In this document: positions 36,250 through 46,984 of the stretch, piece after piece
How positions within the stretch are numbered: the stretch's first letter is position 1
Layout of the letters: the number at the start of each line of letters is the position of its first letter
Assembly: GCA_016584305.1 (NCBI GenBank)
Contig: JACEEZ010001684.1
Span: 48,072-112,071, forward strand
DNA: 64,000 nt
DNA from: Chionoecetes opilio
Taxonomy: Eukaryota > Arthropoda > Malacostraca > Decapoda > Majidae
Direction: 5' to 3'
Translations under genes and position numbers: made by a program
Notes under the pieces: model-generated
Told to the model about the DNA's origin: nothing
Database searches by the model: none
The model's input: the letters and a program-made list of their open reading frames with translations, nothing else

Positions 36250-36497
36250 TTAAACCCTTGAGGCCTAACACGTTATTTCCATAGTCATTTGACCACCATT
36301 AGATGATATTTTTGTGAATATAAGCAACGTTTTTATAGATATGACCTGTTTAGTATCCAGTATTCTATAGATATGACCCTGTTTTAGTAGTCCACTCGCT
36401 AATTTGGTTTATTTAGTTACTTTTCGTAATGTTATGGCTCGACAACATACATTATTTTATAGCAAAGGAAAGAAAGATCTGGGCGTCAAGGGGTTAA
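36250..36497 (+). mobile_element. TTAA-flanked MITE, complete
   Basis: Begins TTAAACCCTTGAGGCCTAAC and ends GATCTGGGCGTCAAGGGGTTAA-like (CTGGGCGTCAAGGGGTTAA), inverted termini of about 15 bp with TTAA at both ends. A TTAA target suggests piggyBac-like mobilisation. An internal ATAGATATGACCxTGTTTAGT segment is tandemly duplicated. Confidence 0.75.
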
Positions 36498-36729
36498 TAG
36501 TGCCATTTTTGCTCCAGCAGCAACAGGGGAGTGGCGGTGAGAGGCACAGTACAGAGGGACCACTCTTAACTACCACTACATCTTCATTAGGCACCAAGGC
36601 ACGGTCGCTGCGTCCCATAGTGAGAGGGAGACAAGGATGGACAAGGACGTCTCTTTGATATCTTGTGTATTATGAAGTACCGCGCCACGCCAAGACCTGG
36701 GCAGGAACCCAGCAACAAAGGTAGTTGCG

Positions 36730-36920
36730 CCAGCAACGACCATCTCTCCGAACTTCTTTTCCTAACGACGAAAGCTACAAAGCGTCCCTTTTCGGTCGTT
36801 AACGCGTCGGAAAGCGCTGACTGGCTAAGGCGAGTAATGACGTCATCAAGCTCATCATCAGTCACCAGCCAATGACAAACAGTTTTTAAAACTTCTCGAC
36901 CAATCACAAGTCAGCGAGAC
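36730..36920. promoter_or_regulatory. Promoter-like cluster: CRE palindrome and CCAAT boxes
   Basis: AATGACGTCATC (36836-36847) contains the full CRE palindrome. GACTGGCTAAG, CAGCCAATGAC and ACCAATCAC occur within about 100 bp. It directly abuts the TIR element at 36924. No downstream ORF is convincing, so activity is speculative. Confidence 0.3.
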
Positions 36921-36923
36921 ATA

Positions 36924-37418
36924 TAGCGCATTTTCGCGGCCGCTCTGGCCCGGTCTGGACTGGGCTAGTCCCGGACGGCCACTGTTTTAGCGAGGCAGTT
37001 TAGACCGGGCTGGAACGGACTGGGCCGGGCTGAGCCAGTGAGCAGGGCCAGGTTGGACCAGTGTGGGGAGAACTGGCGCATGCGCACTACAGTCAGCGGG
37101 GAAGGTGACCAGGAGCTTCTCGTGCTGCTGATAAGACATGAAACACCATGATGGTCGACCATAAGACTATAGTATCACAGGCGTGGTAGTTGTAAAGTCT
37201 TCAGCACAGGTTAAAAGGCGGACGACAAAAAGGATATTGACAAGATGGACGCCTGCCGCCTCCATAGTTCAGTTCAGTACCGCTCACTCGATCCCCCAGC
37301 CAATAGGAACGACGAATGGGACGGGGCCAATCTCGATGTATTTTCGCGACCATCAGTCCACCCTGACCCGGTCAGGACTGGACTGAACCAGGACGGTGAA
37401 CGTCACGAAAATGCGCTA
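36924..37418. mobile_element. TIR element family 'TAGCGCATTTTCG', copy 1
   Basis: Starts TAGCGCATTTTCGCG and ends CGAAAATGCGCTA. The subterminal GTCTGGACTGGGCTAGTCC/GGACTGGACTGAAC blocks are also inverted. The interior shares GAGAACTGGCGCATGCGCAC, AAGACATGAAACACCATGAT and CTCGATCCCCCAGCCAATAG with 40018-40765. The ORFs inside are not conserved, so it is non-autonomous. Superfamily not assigned. Confidence 0.8.
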
Positions 37419-38476
37419 ATATTTCCGGGCAAGAATGGCATGCCAGACTGCCTCTCTCCGCCTTCTTTCCCAGTCATCTCAAACTAATTCTCGTTTTATT
37501 CGGAATGCTTGCGTTTTAAGGAGTTTTAATGTATCAGATAGTAAGATGTATAAGTTAGGAGCCTGTGTTGCTAGTGTTTTGGTGGTAGAAGGTGTGTGTG
37601 TGGGTTGAAATTGTGAATATTTTTGATATGGGGAGGCCCCGCGGCAAGGCCTCTCCGTCACTCTGCCCCGCCATCAGTCACCTCATCATAACATCTTTAA
37701 ATCACCCTTATTTAAGGTGACACACGGTGCTACATTGATTTAGATAATGACAAGTATATATAACATCTCACCATAATCACTAACTTGTATAATAACGAGT
37801 AATAAGACGTTTAATCCTGCCCAAACCTACAGTGGCGGAGGAGCTGGCGGCTCCAGCCACCACACTCAAAAAGTTTTTAGTAAAAAAACCCGCAGTTATC
37901 CGCCTCACCTGTGCCTTCCTGAAGAAGACAGTCAGCTCCCACGCCTGTGATAGCACCATAGGAAATCACCAGGGATCATAGGATTCCTCAAGGGGTTCTC
38001 GCTCCCCTACTAAATATTACCAAAGACATTTATCTCCCTTGGTGAAGTTGGTGTTGCTATCCACCTCACGGGCTTCATCATGCTGCTGCTGCTGCTGCCG
38101 AAGGCCTCGCTGCCAGACGTGGATGAGTCCCTTGCTTGTATTTCATCTCTTTACTCATATATATGAATAATATCCATCCAAATGCAATCATATGTCTACA
38201 TTCACCTATAAAAAAAATATTTCATAGCATACCAAGCAATAACGAGCATGCCTGGAGACTTCCGACCTCTGCTAATACCGGTCTTGAACAGTCGTTGGCC
38301 AGTGTGCACGTTAACGACGAAACCGACGACTTTTCCGCGCTGTGGGTTCCGTCGTTGGACTAACGACCAAAAAAAGGTCTTTAAGTGTTTTGTGGCTTCT
38401 GGCCCTGGATAGGAACAGTAAATAGGATAGCTTGGCTTTCACCAAATACATAGAAATATAAACAAGTGGGACAAGA

Positions 38477-38690
38477 ATGTATATTTTTATTCTGGTGCTG
38501 CCGTGGCTGTTTTGTCTGGAAAGTGCCAGGGCAATACGACTGATAGATACACACACAAATACCAGCCTTCATTCAGTACAAACAAGCACAGTGGCTCTGA
38601 TACAAAGGGAAGGTGAGGAGACCAGGCTTATTGTTGGAGGAATCAAGATTACAAAGATGCAAGCAGGTCTTTACAGGGGGTGGAGGCAGT
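38477..38690 (+). CDS. Possible first exon of a secreted protein
   Basis: The frame opens MYIFILVLPWLFCLESARA, a convincing signal peptide: a hydrophobic core, then a small-residue cleavage site ARA. It is followed by about 50 polar residues. A good splice donor, GTGAGG, lies at 38688-38693, just before the in-frame stop, so the ORF may be the first exon of a longer gene. I do not recognise the mature part and found no following exon. It is the best candidate for a host gene in the window, but chance cannot be excluded. Confidence 0.3.
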
Positions 38691-38699
38691 GAGGTCACC

Positions 38700-39290
38700 G
38701 CTGATGAGGCATAGGCATTATTCGTTAACAATTTAATTGAAGGTCAGAAACAAAATATTCCTTTAGGTCTAGATATGTTCACAACGGGACGTATCATATA
38801 CCAACATAATCAGAAAAGCGTGTACATTCAGGAACCGTGCTTAAAAAAAGTGGTACGATGATAAATAGCTGAGCACTAAGGAGTTGAAAGAAAACAAATG
38901 TGGGAAAATATTCATGCGCTACTTTATTCAGCCGTCATTTTCGTATATCTATATTATTGTTGCAGATTTATGCTAATAAGATACAGAATTTTCTCAGGAA
39001 GACGATGGTGGCCCTAGTTTTTTCTTCAATATCAAATGGTGGTGTCGGAAAACTAGTTGGGAATAGGGTTTGATAAGCCAGATGGTCGCCGCGCTAGGCT
39101 GCGGACGTCACTCATCACAATACAGGTATATACTCTCTAGGTATATACTCTGTGGTGAGCTTATATTCTAATCATTATGTAATAAGACGATGAATGTATA
39201 CTTAATAAAAACAGTGAAGGTGAGAAAAAATGTACAAATACTGAAACGGTTAAATCGACCGCGAGTATCTACGGCCGAATAAATGTGATT
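38700..39290. other. No recognised gene
   Basis: AT-rich. A short duplicated GGTATATACTCTxTxGGT motif lies near 39125-39155. Possibly intronic. Confidence 0.4.
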
Positions 39291-39299
39291 ACGAAAAGA

Positions 39300-39450
39300 C
39301 TACAGACTTACTATTTTTTGTTTACATCAACGCCTTAGATAGTGGGCTTAGCAGTGATATCAGCATGTTTGCTGATGACACTAAGATAGGTAGCATTATT
39401 AGATCACAGTCTGATATAAAAAGGTTTGCAGGGAGACTTAAGAACATAAC
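39300..39450 (+). pseudogene. LINE reverse transcriptase fragment
   Basis: Plus-strand VYINALDSGLSSDISMFADD then TKIGSIIRSQSDIKRFAG. This is the FADD catalytic box with the preceding V-Y-I-N-x-L-D-x-G-L-x-S segment of CR1/Jockey-like LINEs. Only about 50 codons survive. Confidence 0.75.
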
Positions 39451-39564
39451 ATAAGGAAGCTACGAGAGGTCGTGAGACCTACACGTGGTAGTTCCTGTTA
39501 CTTAACACTACCTACATCCACCTTTCATCCCCATCCATGAAATTGTCTAGCCTCCTTTTAAAAC

Positions 39565-40017
39565 TCATTCATTTTTCAGAAAACAAAATATATAAGATAG
39601 ATATAGATATTATTGTTTTACGGCGCCGCAACTGCGTAGTTATTGACGCCTGCTTACATAAGATACAGTAAAAGTAATAATAAAAAACTAATTTTAATAT
39701 ATAATCAAAATATATAAAAGAACAATAGTGTATTAAAAGAAATAATAAAAGAATATTAAAAACATCATAACTTCTTGAGAAGGCCAGCCCTCTCAATAAA
39801 GGTATGGACTTCATGTCCCGGGGAGAAACACCTCTCTCCCAATGCCAGGGAGAGACGGTAAGCACCGTCCGACCCGCGACACCGGGACAAGAATTGCTCA
39901 CGTAGGTCCCCAAGACTAGGACACTCGACCAGCAAGTGCCGCACAGTTAAGGGGACCAAGCAATCATCACAGTAAGGAGGGTGGCCCCCCTCCATGAGGA
40001 ATCCATGTGTATATAAA
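39565..40017 (-). mobile_element. LINE 3' end fragment
   Basis: The minus strand encodes PYCDDCLVPLTVRHLLVECP (near 39960-39900), then REQFLSRCRG and a stop near 39765, followed by an AT-rich tail. The CxxC...TVRHLLVECP segment is the C-terminal zinc-like region of arthropod LINEs with an RNase H-type end. It is cut at 40018 by the TIR element. Confidence 0.75.
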
Positions 40018-40765
40018 TAGCGCGTTTTCGCGACCGTTCTAGCCCGGTTTGGACTGGACTAGTCCGGGGCGGAGACTGTTTTCGCGAGGCGGGCTGGACC
40101 AGTCTAGATCAGTCCAGATCGGTGCAGCCCAGAGAGCAGGACCACCTTGGACCAGTGTGAGGAGAACTGGCGCATGCGCACTACAGTCAGCGGGGAAGAC
40201 GACCAGAGCTTCTCGTGCCACTGATAAGACATGAAACACCATGATGGCCGACCATAAGACTAAAGTAATTTCACGAAAAATTACAATATTCGTAATTTGT
40301 TGAAACAACATCTTGGGAAATGAATGTACCGTCAACAACACTATAGTCGCCACTGCACTAATGTCATCAGGCGCCATATATTTTGAATTTTAGCCTCACT
40401 ACAGACTTGTATGTGTCACTGAAGACATGTAGCTATAGTGTTATGTAGATAATGTAAGCTACGTACTGTGCACGTGATGTGATCTGTAGTGATGCTAAAA
40501 CTCGTAATATATGCCCCCCTGCGACATTAGTGCAGTGGCGACTATAGATAGTGTTATTAACGGTAAATGAAATGAAATTTCATCATGAATTTTGTCACAG
40601 TCATCCCTGCTACTTGACTTCCCATTGAGTAAAAACGCGCGCTTTTTAAAAATAATTGCATTTCTGCCCGGAGGACCGCCCACTCGATCCCCCAGCCAAT
40701 AGGAACGACGAATGAGACGGGGCCAGTCTCGATGCATTGTCGCGAGCCTCAGTTCAGTCCAGTGA
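40018..40765. mobile_element. TIR element family 'TAGCGCATTTTCG', copy 2, carrying a nested fold-back
   Basis: Starts TAGCGCGTTTTCGCG and shares the interior of copy 1 (GAACTGGCGCATGCGCACTA, ATGGCCGACCATAAGACTA, CGATCCCCCAGCCAATAGGA). Between those parts lies an unrelated fold-back at about 40265-40620. The right terminus is damaged. Confidence 0.75.
40318..40590. mobile_element. Fold-back element with 'TATAGTCGCCACTGCACTAA' arms
   Basis: Left arm ACTATAGTCGCCACTGCACT, then AATGTC. The right arm is its reverse complement (GACATTAGTGCAGTGGCGAC, then TATAG). TTTTAGCxTCACTACAGA is inverted too. A related copy lies at 41-bp lower similarity near 61035-61255. Confidence 0.8.
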
Positions 40766-40769
40766 TGCC

Positions 40770-41320
40770 AGATATGGGGATTTGTCCCTAGATTTGGGGA
40801 TTTCGGGGCACTGATGGGGACATGGGGACATTCACTCTCGATTTGGGGACTTTTGAGGCTTCTGAAAAAAATATGTATTGTATCGCTTAAAATAATATTA
40901 TTAATATGAAGGTTAAGAAGAAGAATGGTTAAGAAGAATATGAAGAAAACGAGGTTAAACCGACGGCAAGAAAGAAGTAAGGAAACGGACTGAACGCGAA
41001 TGAGCCAGAGCTAAAAAAAAAGTAGACGGTAAAGTTGTCGACTTCAGGTTTTTTCGACGTGCATAGGTTCAAGAAATCAATGATTACCATGAGTTTTTGG
41101 ACTCAAACATTTGGAAATGTGTTATTCTATTCTTTCTTTCTGGCTTAGTACAGTATGTCCAGAATATTAGTTGGATTATTTAAGTTCCCCAAGAGCCTAA
41201 GAGCATTAATATTTTCATTTATTTATGAATCATATTTCTAAGCAATTTAAGGAAATACATCATCCCCATCAGCATAAAGTAGAAAATTTTATTAAATGAA
41301 TTTTGTATTTGAATGCGAGA
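40770..41320. other. Short G-rich repeat then AT-rich sequence
   Basis: GATxTGGGGATTT-like units recur four times at 40772-40856. The rest is AT-rich and featureless. Confidence 0.5.
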
Positions 41321-41324
41321 GAGC

Positions 41325-41455
41325 CCTGGCTCTCGCTTCTTCCGGCTTCTTACGGCTTGCCCAGCTGGGCCAATCCGTAAGAAGCCGTCTTCTTCAAAGT
41401 GCCTCGTGTTAACAGAAAACGCAAGCTACAAGAAGCCGGCTTCTTACGGCTTCCT
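41325..41455. repeat. Cluster of hairpins around CTTCTTACGGCTT
   Basis: CGGCTTCTTACGG (41343-41355) is inverted as CCGTAAGAAGCCG about 20 bp on, with CCCAGCTGGG in the loop. GAAGCCGGCTTC is a self-palindrome near 41433, followed by another CTTCTTACGGCTT. GCGAGAGAGCCCTGGCTCTCGC forms a further hairpin at about 41315-41336. Confidence 0.8.
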
Positions 41456-41639
41456 CACCAAAATTCGCCTATGTCTATATATGTCGGCTGTTGTATTTCG
41501 TGCAGTGTTTTCAACTTGTCTGTAGACAAAATGTTGCCAGTGTGGACGCACCATAACGTTTTTTTTAGGGAACAAAGGTGCTTCGCGGCTTCAGTCTCGC
41601 AGATTCCGTGTCAGAGACTAGACGTACGCGTGTGAGCTC

Positions 41640-42945
41640 TCTCTGGTAAGAGAATTTTCTCGAGTTTAAGATAGATTTATTAATTAAAATGTGATTTTCA
41701 CAAATAATTCTGTAACAAAATCTTTGTTGCCTAATATAATTCCTGGGCCATAGCCTTCACAATTTCAGCAGTATTTTTTTTCACCGGATTTGCATGAAAC
41801 GTTGTTCATCGTGGCTTTTTCTGATGGTGATCACGAATCAGGTCTTCGTTTTCCGATATTATGTACTAAAAGCAATTGTTGAGCCTTTGTAAGCTTATTT
41901 ACCCCCGTAAATATATATTGTACGTCCTTTCAAAACCAAACTGCTTCTGTGAGGAAATTATTTGGAACATGTATTATTGTTCTTCGGAAAATGTACAATT
42001 GTTGTTGAGATCAGTTATACGTCTGTATGATAATACAACTCGACCAATTTTTAGGCTGCTTATAATGGTCAAAATACTACCTTTATTGCGTTTCCCTATT
42101 TTTTACTATGTAACTATTAACCCTAGACCAAATATGCCTTGAATACTTTTTGTTAAGCTCAACGAGATAGACCCTAAGCAACTATCCGTTTCTTTTTTGC
42201 TTATACCGATCTTGAGATATAACAGTTTTTTATATTTTGCGCAACTTTGTGATGTTCACTTTCCAGCAGCTTATTGACGCACCATACATCTATCTTTTAT
42301 CTTGCAAACATTTATTTTATGTCTTGATGGAGAGCATCTATGCAGGAATCGTATGCTACTATTACAAATGTAAATTTATTATTAGCAAGAATTTGACGCA
42401 TGAATGACTCCGTCCCCTGGATTTCTGGAATAATTTTTTTCGGAAATATGCCCTAAAAGCACACTTACTGCGCTCATTTCTCAATGTAATTTTAATCTGC
42501 TTACACCACAGGGAAGCCTGTTGAAATCGTGATTTGTTTAATCTATAACGTTTTATAAAAAAAAAATCCGGTTCTTGAGATCATAGGGAAACATTGTTTT
42601 TTCCCCATGTTCTGCAGCTTCCTTATTTTCTTATGTTCTTATGTTCTTACTCATGGCAACTCAGAAGCGTCATATGAGTAGCTCTGGGCCGGTCCCGCCA
42701 CTCATAGCATTTTGGCCACTTGAGAGTATCTCATAAACATTCCTTGCCACTCAGAGCAACTCAAAGTGCTAAGAGTAGCAAAGAGTCTTTATAAAAACCA
42801 CCCCTGATCTAAAACAAACTACACAGACATTTTTGCACTTAAGTGCTTTTCATATTCAACGGAAATGGCTTCAGGAAATATTTTTTCTATTAATTATAAG
42901 TAATTTTTTTAAGTGAAAATGTGATGTCTGTGGCAAATGAGCCCT
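41640..42945. other. AT-rich interval without recognised gene
   Basis: No coding pattern. A repeat-like CTTATGTTCTTATGTTCTTA occurs near 42632. CACTCAGAGCAACTCAAAG-like fragments repeat near 42655-42780. Confidence 0.4.
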
Positions 42946-43281
42946 TATAGTGGGGCAGCTTAGGTAGTGGATGGGGACATGCCGGATAAAAGCACCAAAA
43001 TTTTATCACGCAATCTTCAGGGTCCCAGCTATGATTCTATAACCGGCGCCAAGCGGTAGGACCACTCTTATTTGAAATTTTTCATTATATGTGAAATTTT
43101 TTTTTGAAAATTTTGGGATTTTTTTTTTTTTAGTTTTTGGGGAAAAAAAATGTTTTTTTATTGCAGAAATGAGAAATATAGTCTTTTCCGATCATTTTGG
43201 TGTAATTGTTTTTAAAATCGAACATCTAGAAGTATTTTAAAACAATATTTGAAAATTAGGTGTCTCGGGTGCATTTCCTCA
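42946..43281 (+). repeat. Left TIR of the 42.9-45.9 kb element
   Basis: Shares with the right TIR, inverted: ATGGGGACATGCCGGATAAA, GCACCAAAATTTTATCA, TCTATAACCGG, CCGATCATTTTGGTGTAATT and GTGTCTCGGGTGCATTTCCT. The left copy lacks about 14 bp near the tip. Confidence 0.9.
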
Positions 43282-43460
43282 GCATCTAAGCTTCAATTCT
43301 AGAACCGGCGCCAAACGATCCGAACAGCAAGATGCATGCACAATGGACATTTATATTTTTTTATTTAATTAGATGCATATTATATTAAATCTGCTATATG
43401 TTGTAATCATATCTTCTATATGTTGCAATTTGCCTTATATTGTTTTTCCTTGTGTTGCAG

Positions 43461-45293
43461 GTTTGAAGAGCAAGACTTCATGAAGATGGAATGGACACAG
43501 TGCATAATTTGCCAACAAACTACACCTGAATCCCTGCAATCCCTGAAGGTCTGTCTGCGCAGAAGACATTTCACGAGCAAACACTGGGCCTTATTCAAGT
43601 TATCAACGAGATGAGCAACCCGTTCCTAGAGGAAGGAAGCGAGCTGATTGCACTCGACACGCGGCGTGTGATTGGAGAATCTGTGGCCAACACTGGTGCA
43701 AACCATAGAAGAAGTGGGACAGGCTCAGTACGACAGCTACAACGAGGCTATCATCACTGAACGAAGGCAGTCCATCCATGAGCCTGTGAAGAGGAACTCA
43801 TTGCCTCTCTTCAGATCATCATCCAAGGGGAAGAGGAAGCAGTCAGATGGTGTTTCCCTGTTGAAAGATGATGTGTCCCTCTTCTCTCGTCTGTACATAG
43901 TTGCTCAGAACAGGGATACAGATATGGGAACCTTCTTCCAACATGAAAATCATCCGCACCCCCCTTCTCTATCTGAAAGAGGAACACTGCGCCAAGGAAA
44001 GAAGTCAGACCTCATTGGTATCCTTGTGGAAGAAACACAAAACTCTCAGAAGGAACCCCCGCAGTTTCTGGATGCAAGAATACTCGACGGTGCTGCTGTG
44101 GTGTATCTGCTTCCTCTTACTAATGTTACCACATTCAATGACTACGCTAATGAGGTCTTCATCCCCCACATCCTGAAGCTTCTTGAATCCTGCAGAAGAG
44201 TCGATGTGGTCTGGGACAGCTACATTGCTAGCAGTATCAAGGAGTCAACTAGAGAGAAAAGGGGGAAAGGTGTACGAAGAAAGGTCGGTGGTCCAACGAA
44301 GGTGCCCAGCAACTGGCCCGACTTCCTCCGGGATCCCACAAACAAGAAGGAGCTTTTCCAGTTCCTTTCAGACAAAGTCGGCTCCAGTGACTGGCCAGAC
44401 GGAAAGGGGGTCTTCATAACATCAGGCACAAATGTAATCAGCAGAGGTTCAGACCACTCCATGCCACGATGTGACCACGAAGAGGCCGATACAAGGATGT
44501 TGTTCACCTGAAAGATGCGCTGGACAAGGGATGCACCAACTGTTTGGTACGCACTGTCGACACAGACGTCGTTGCCATACTGATAGGAAAGTACCATTCC
44601 CTGACCAGCCAGCATCAGATGGCAGCCATCTGGGTAGCATTTGGAACTGGAAAGAACTTCATGTACCTGGATATCAATGCCATATGCCATGCTCTGGGAA
44701 AAGATAGGTCAACGGCATTGCCTATGTTCCACAGTTTCACGGGCTGCGACACAACTTCCGCTTTCTTCGGCAAAGGGAAGAAATCAGCATGGGAGGCTTG
44801 GAATGCCTACGTGGAGGTGACGGAGGCCTTCAACAACTTCATGAATCACCCTTACATGACTGTGACAGTGAACTGCAAGCAATTCCAGTTGCTCGAGCGC
44901 TTCACCGTGATCATCTACAATAAGACGAGCAACTTGGACTCTGTGAACGAGGCACGTAGGGAACTCTTCTCACAGAAGAACAGGCCAATGGAAAAGATTC
45001 CCCCAACGCAAGAAGCCCTTCTGCAGCACACACTGCGCGCAGTCTACCAAGCTGGAATCTGGGCAACCATGGATCAATGTGAGCAGAAGCCTCCAACCCC
45101 AGAGGGCTTTGGATGGACTCTAGAGAGTGCAACGAAGACCTGGCGTCCTGTGTGGTCCAACCTGCCTGTAGCATCTCAGGCCTGCAGCGAACTGGTCAAG
45201 TGTGGCTGCAAAAGCGCCACGTGCGGAGGACGATGCTCATGCAAGAAGGCGCAGTGGAAGTGCACCGAACTATGCAGCTGCCAATGTGAATAG
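43461..45293 (+). pseudogene. PIN/FEN-like transposon protein, almost intact (copy 3)
   Basis: The exon starts after a strong acceptor (TCCTTGTGTTGCAG, ending 43460). It reads CIICQQTTPESLQSL (zinc-like start), a frameshift near 43665, DYANEVFIPHILKLLESC and VDVVWDSYIASSIKES (near 44200). Next is CDHEEADTRMLF (near 44475), a one-base frameshift near 44508, VRTVDTDVVAIL (44547-44582), then TGCDTTSAFFGKGKK (about 44738-44782). A Cys-rich tail KCGCKSATCGGRCSCKK...CTELCSCQCE precedes the TAG at 45291. EEAD, DTD and GCD followed by G-K-G-K match the order of acidic ligands and the glycine-rich helix of FEN/XPG-type PIN domains; that equivalence is my inference. The tail resembles CXC-type metal-binding modules. 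Confidence 0.75.
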
Positions 45294-45529
45294 CTTAGCC
45301 GAGAGAAGTAATTTTGCACCATGTTGGGTGGAATATACGCACGGTCTGAAAGAGTATCCATTTTTCTTGATTTTCGTATGTGTTAAGGGCAGGCTCCGAA
45401 TTAATTAGACTACGCGATTCACTATGTTAACCGCTACTCGACCACGCGATTACGAAATAAAAATGATAACGAAAATTGTGTTTTTGAATACCCGGGTGAC
45501 CTACGTTAATTAGAACGTTTAAAAAAAAT

Positions 45530-45875
45530 TGAGGAAATGCACCCGAGACACCTAATTTTCAAATATTGTTTTAAAATACTTCTAGATGTTCGATTTTAAA
45601 AACAATTACACCAAAATGATCGGAAAAGACTATATTTCTCATTTCTGCAATAAAAAAACATTTTTTTCCAAAAACTAAAAAAAAAAAAAAATCCCAAAAT
45701 TTTCAATTTTTTTTTCTCACAAATAATGAAAAATTTCAAATAAGAGTGGTCCTACCGCCTGGCACCGGTTATAGAATCATAGCGGGGACCCTGAAGATTG
45801 CCTGATAAAATTTTGGTGCTTTTATCCGGCATGTCCCCATCCATTTGAAATTCGGTGCTAAGCTGCCCTACTATA
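45530..45875 (-). repeat. Right TIR of the 42.9-45.9 kb element
   Basis: Inverted partner of 42946-43281, about 85-90% similar by eye, with differences mainly in poly-A/T runs and one small indel near the tip. Confidence 0.9.
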
Positions 45876-46180
45876 TGCAATTCTGAGTAGAACGTCTTCT
45901 ATTGCCACAAATACTTTATATGACTTACTTTACTTTATTATATGTGCGAGGATAGACATAGTCAAGAGATTAATCAAACATTGCACAATTTTGGATCACC
46001 TATTGGAGGACCAGCAGTGGTTTGGAGGAAGGACGGGAGACAAGATGGGTGATTTAGCCATACATCAACGCGTATGGTGAAGTGCAGTGTGTTTTTTAAT
46101 TTATCATGGTTAGTCATTGCAATGTTAATCTAACTTTATACAAAACATTACACTTATTTGTTTTATAAGCCTTTTTAGGT
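45876..46180. other. Spacer without recognised gene
   Basis: AT-rich with no signal that I can name. Confidence 0.4.
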
Positions 46181-46184
46181 ACTT

Positions 46185-46362
46185 ACTATGCAGAACCCTG
46201 TAGATTGTTAGCTTCTGGAAAGGTCGTTTATTTTTCCGGCCCAGGCCTTGAGGTTATATTGGGACCACAATGCATAGGTGCCCAACTTGGCCAGCATGCG
46301 CCTCACTGAGTCTCCCAAATTGGCTCCAGCTCAAGCGGCAAACAGGTTGACCTGCAAAATAT
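46185..46362 (-). pseudogene. DUF4806-like exon remnant
   Basis: The minus strand, after an acceptor-like ATATTTTGCAG, reads GANLGDSVRRMLAKLGTYAL, then WSQYNLKAWAGK and, after a frame slip, RPFQKLTIYRVL. The R-x-x-L...x-Y-N-x-x-G...K-x-x-F-x-K-L pattern is what I associate with the DUF4806 domain of insect and other arthropod multi-copy proteins. There is an in-frame stop and one frameshift, so it is a dead fragment. Confidence 0.4.
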
Positions 46363-46984
46363 TATATATACGTTAATTTGTAGTCTGTATATGAGTAAGT
46401 GCTGCATCCCTCTACGAAAGAAATTCACTTATCATGGTGACAGATACACTAAACCAATATTGAAAAACAAAGTATTAACCACAAAGTATACCTAACCTAA
46501 CCTTATACGTTTCGTTAAAACCTAAAAGACCCAGATTCAGTGTTTTTAATGGAAACGGTACCATAAAATTCGCATTTAATTTTTTTTTTTTTATGGGTAT
46601 GCGCAAAATAAAACTATCTCCATTAGAACAAGCACATATTGTAGGCCAATAAAAAATAGTCGGTGTCTCTGAAAACGACCGCGAAACTCTCGTCCATTAT
46701 AACCAGATTCGGTTAGGTAAAGGTCAGTTAGGTTAGGTATTCATAATCACAGGTAAAAGCTTATTAGTTATACATACATACTCCAGTCCATACACACTCA
46801 TATGATTTGGTATTAGTCCAGATGAACACCGAACTCACTTTGGTGGACGAAACAATTTTTTTCTGGTGTGTATTTATGTGTTTTGAATTAAGAAGGAAGT
46901 TGAAACTATGAATGTCACAAAGAATTCCATCAAGATGGGGGAACATAAGGTTTAGGATACAAACCTGATTTATTCCCGAGTGAT
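46363..46984. other. Spacer without recognised gene
   Basis: AT-rich, with poly-T near 46577 and GGTTAGGT/CCTAACCTAACC fragments near 46490 and 46710-46740. The 75-codon minus-strand frame at 46764-46991 looks like a shadow. Confidence 0.4.

Larger units (their letters stand above)
42946..45875 (+). mobile_element. Putative DNA transposon encoding a PIN/FEN-like protein, nearly intact
   Basis: Long terminal inverted repeats (42946-43281 and 45530-45875) enclose a single plus-strand gene of about 600 codons. The ends read TATAGTGGGGCAGCTTA and TAAGCTGCCCTACTATA-type inverted sequence (AGCTGCCCTACTATA). The target duplication may be TA, but the termini themselves supply TA, so this is not proven. 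No other transposase is present. The neighbouring element at 48581-53251 has the same gene family and the same TATAGTAG terminus. Confidence 0.8.
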
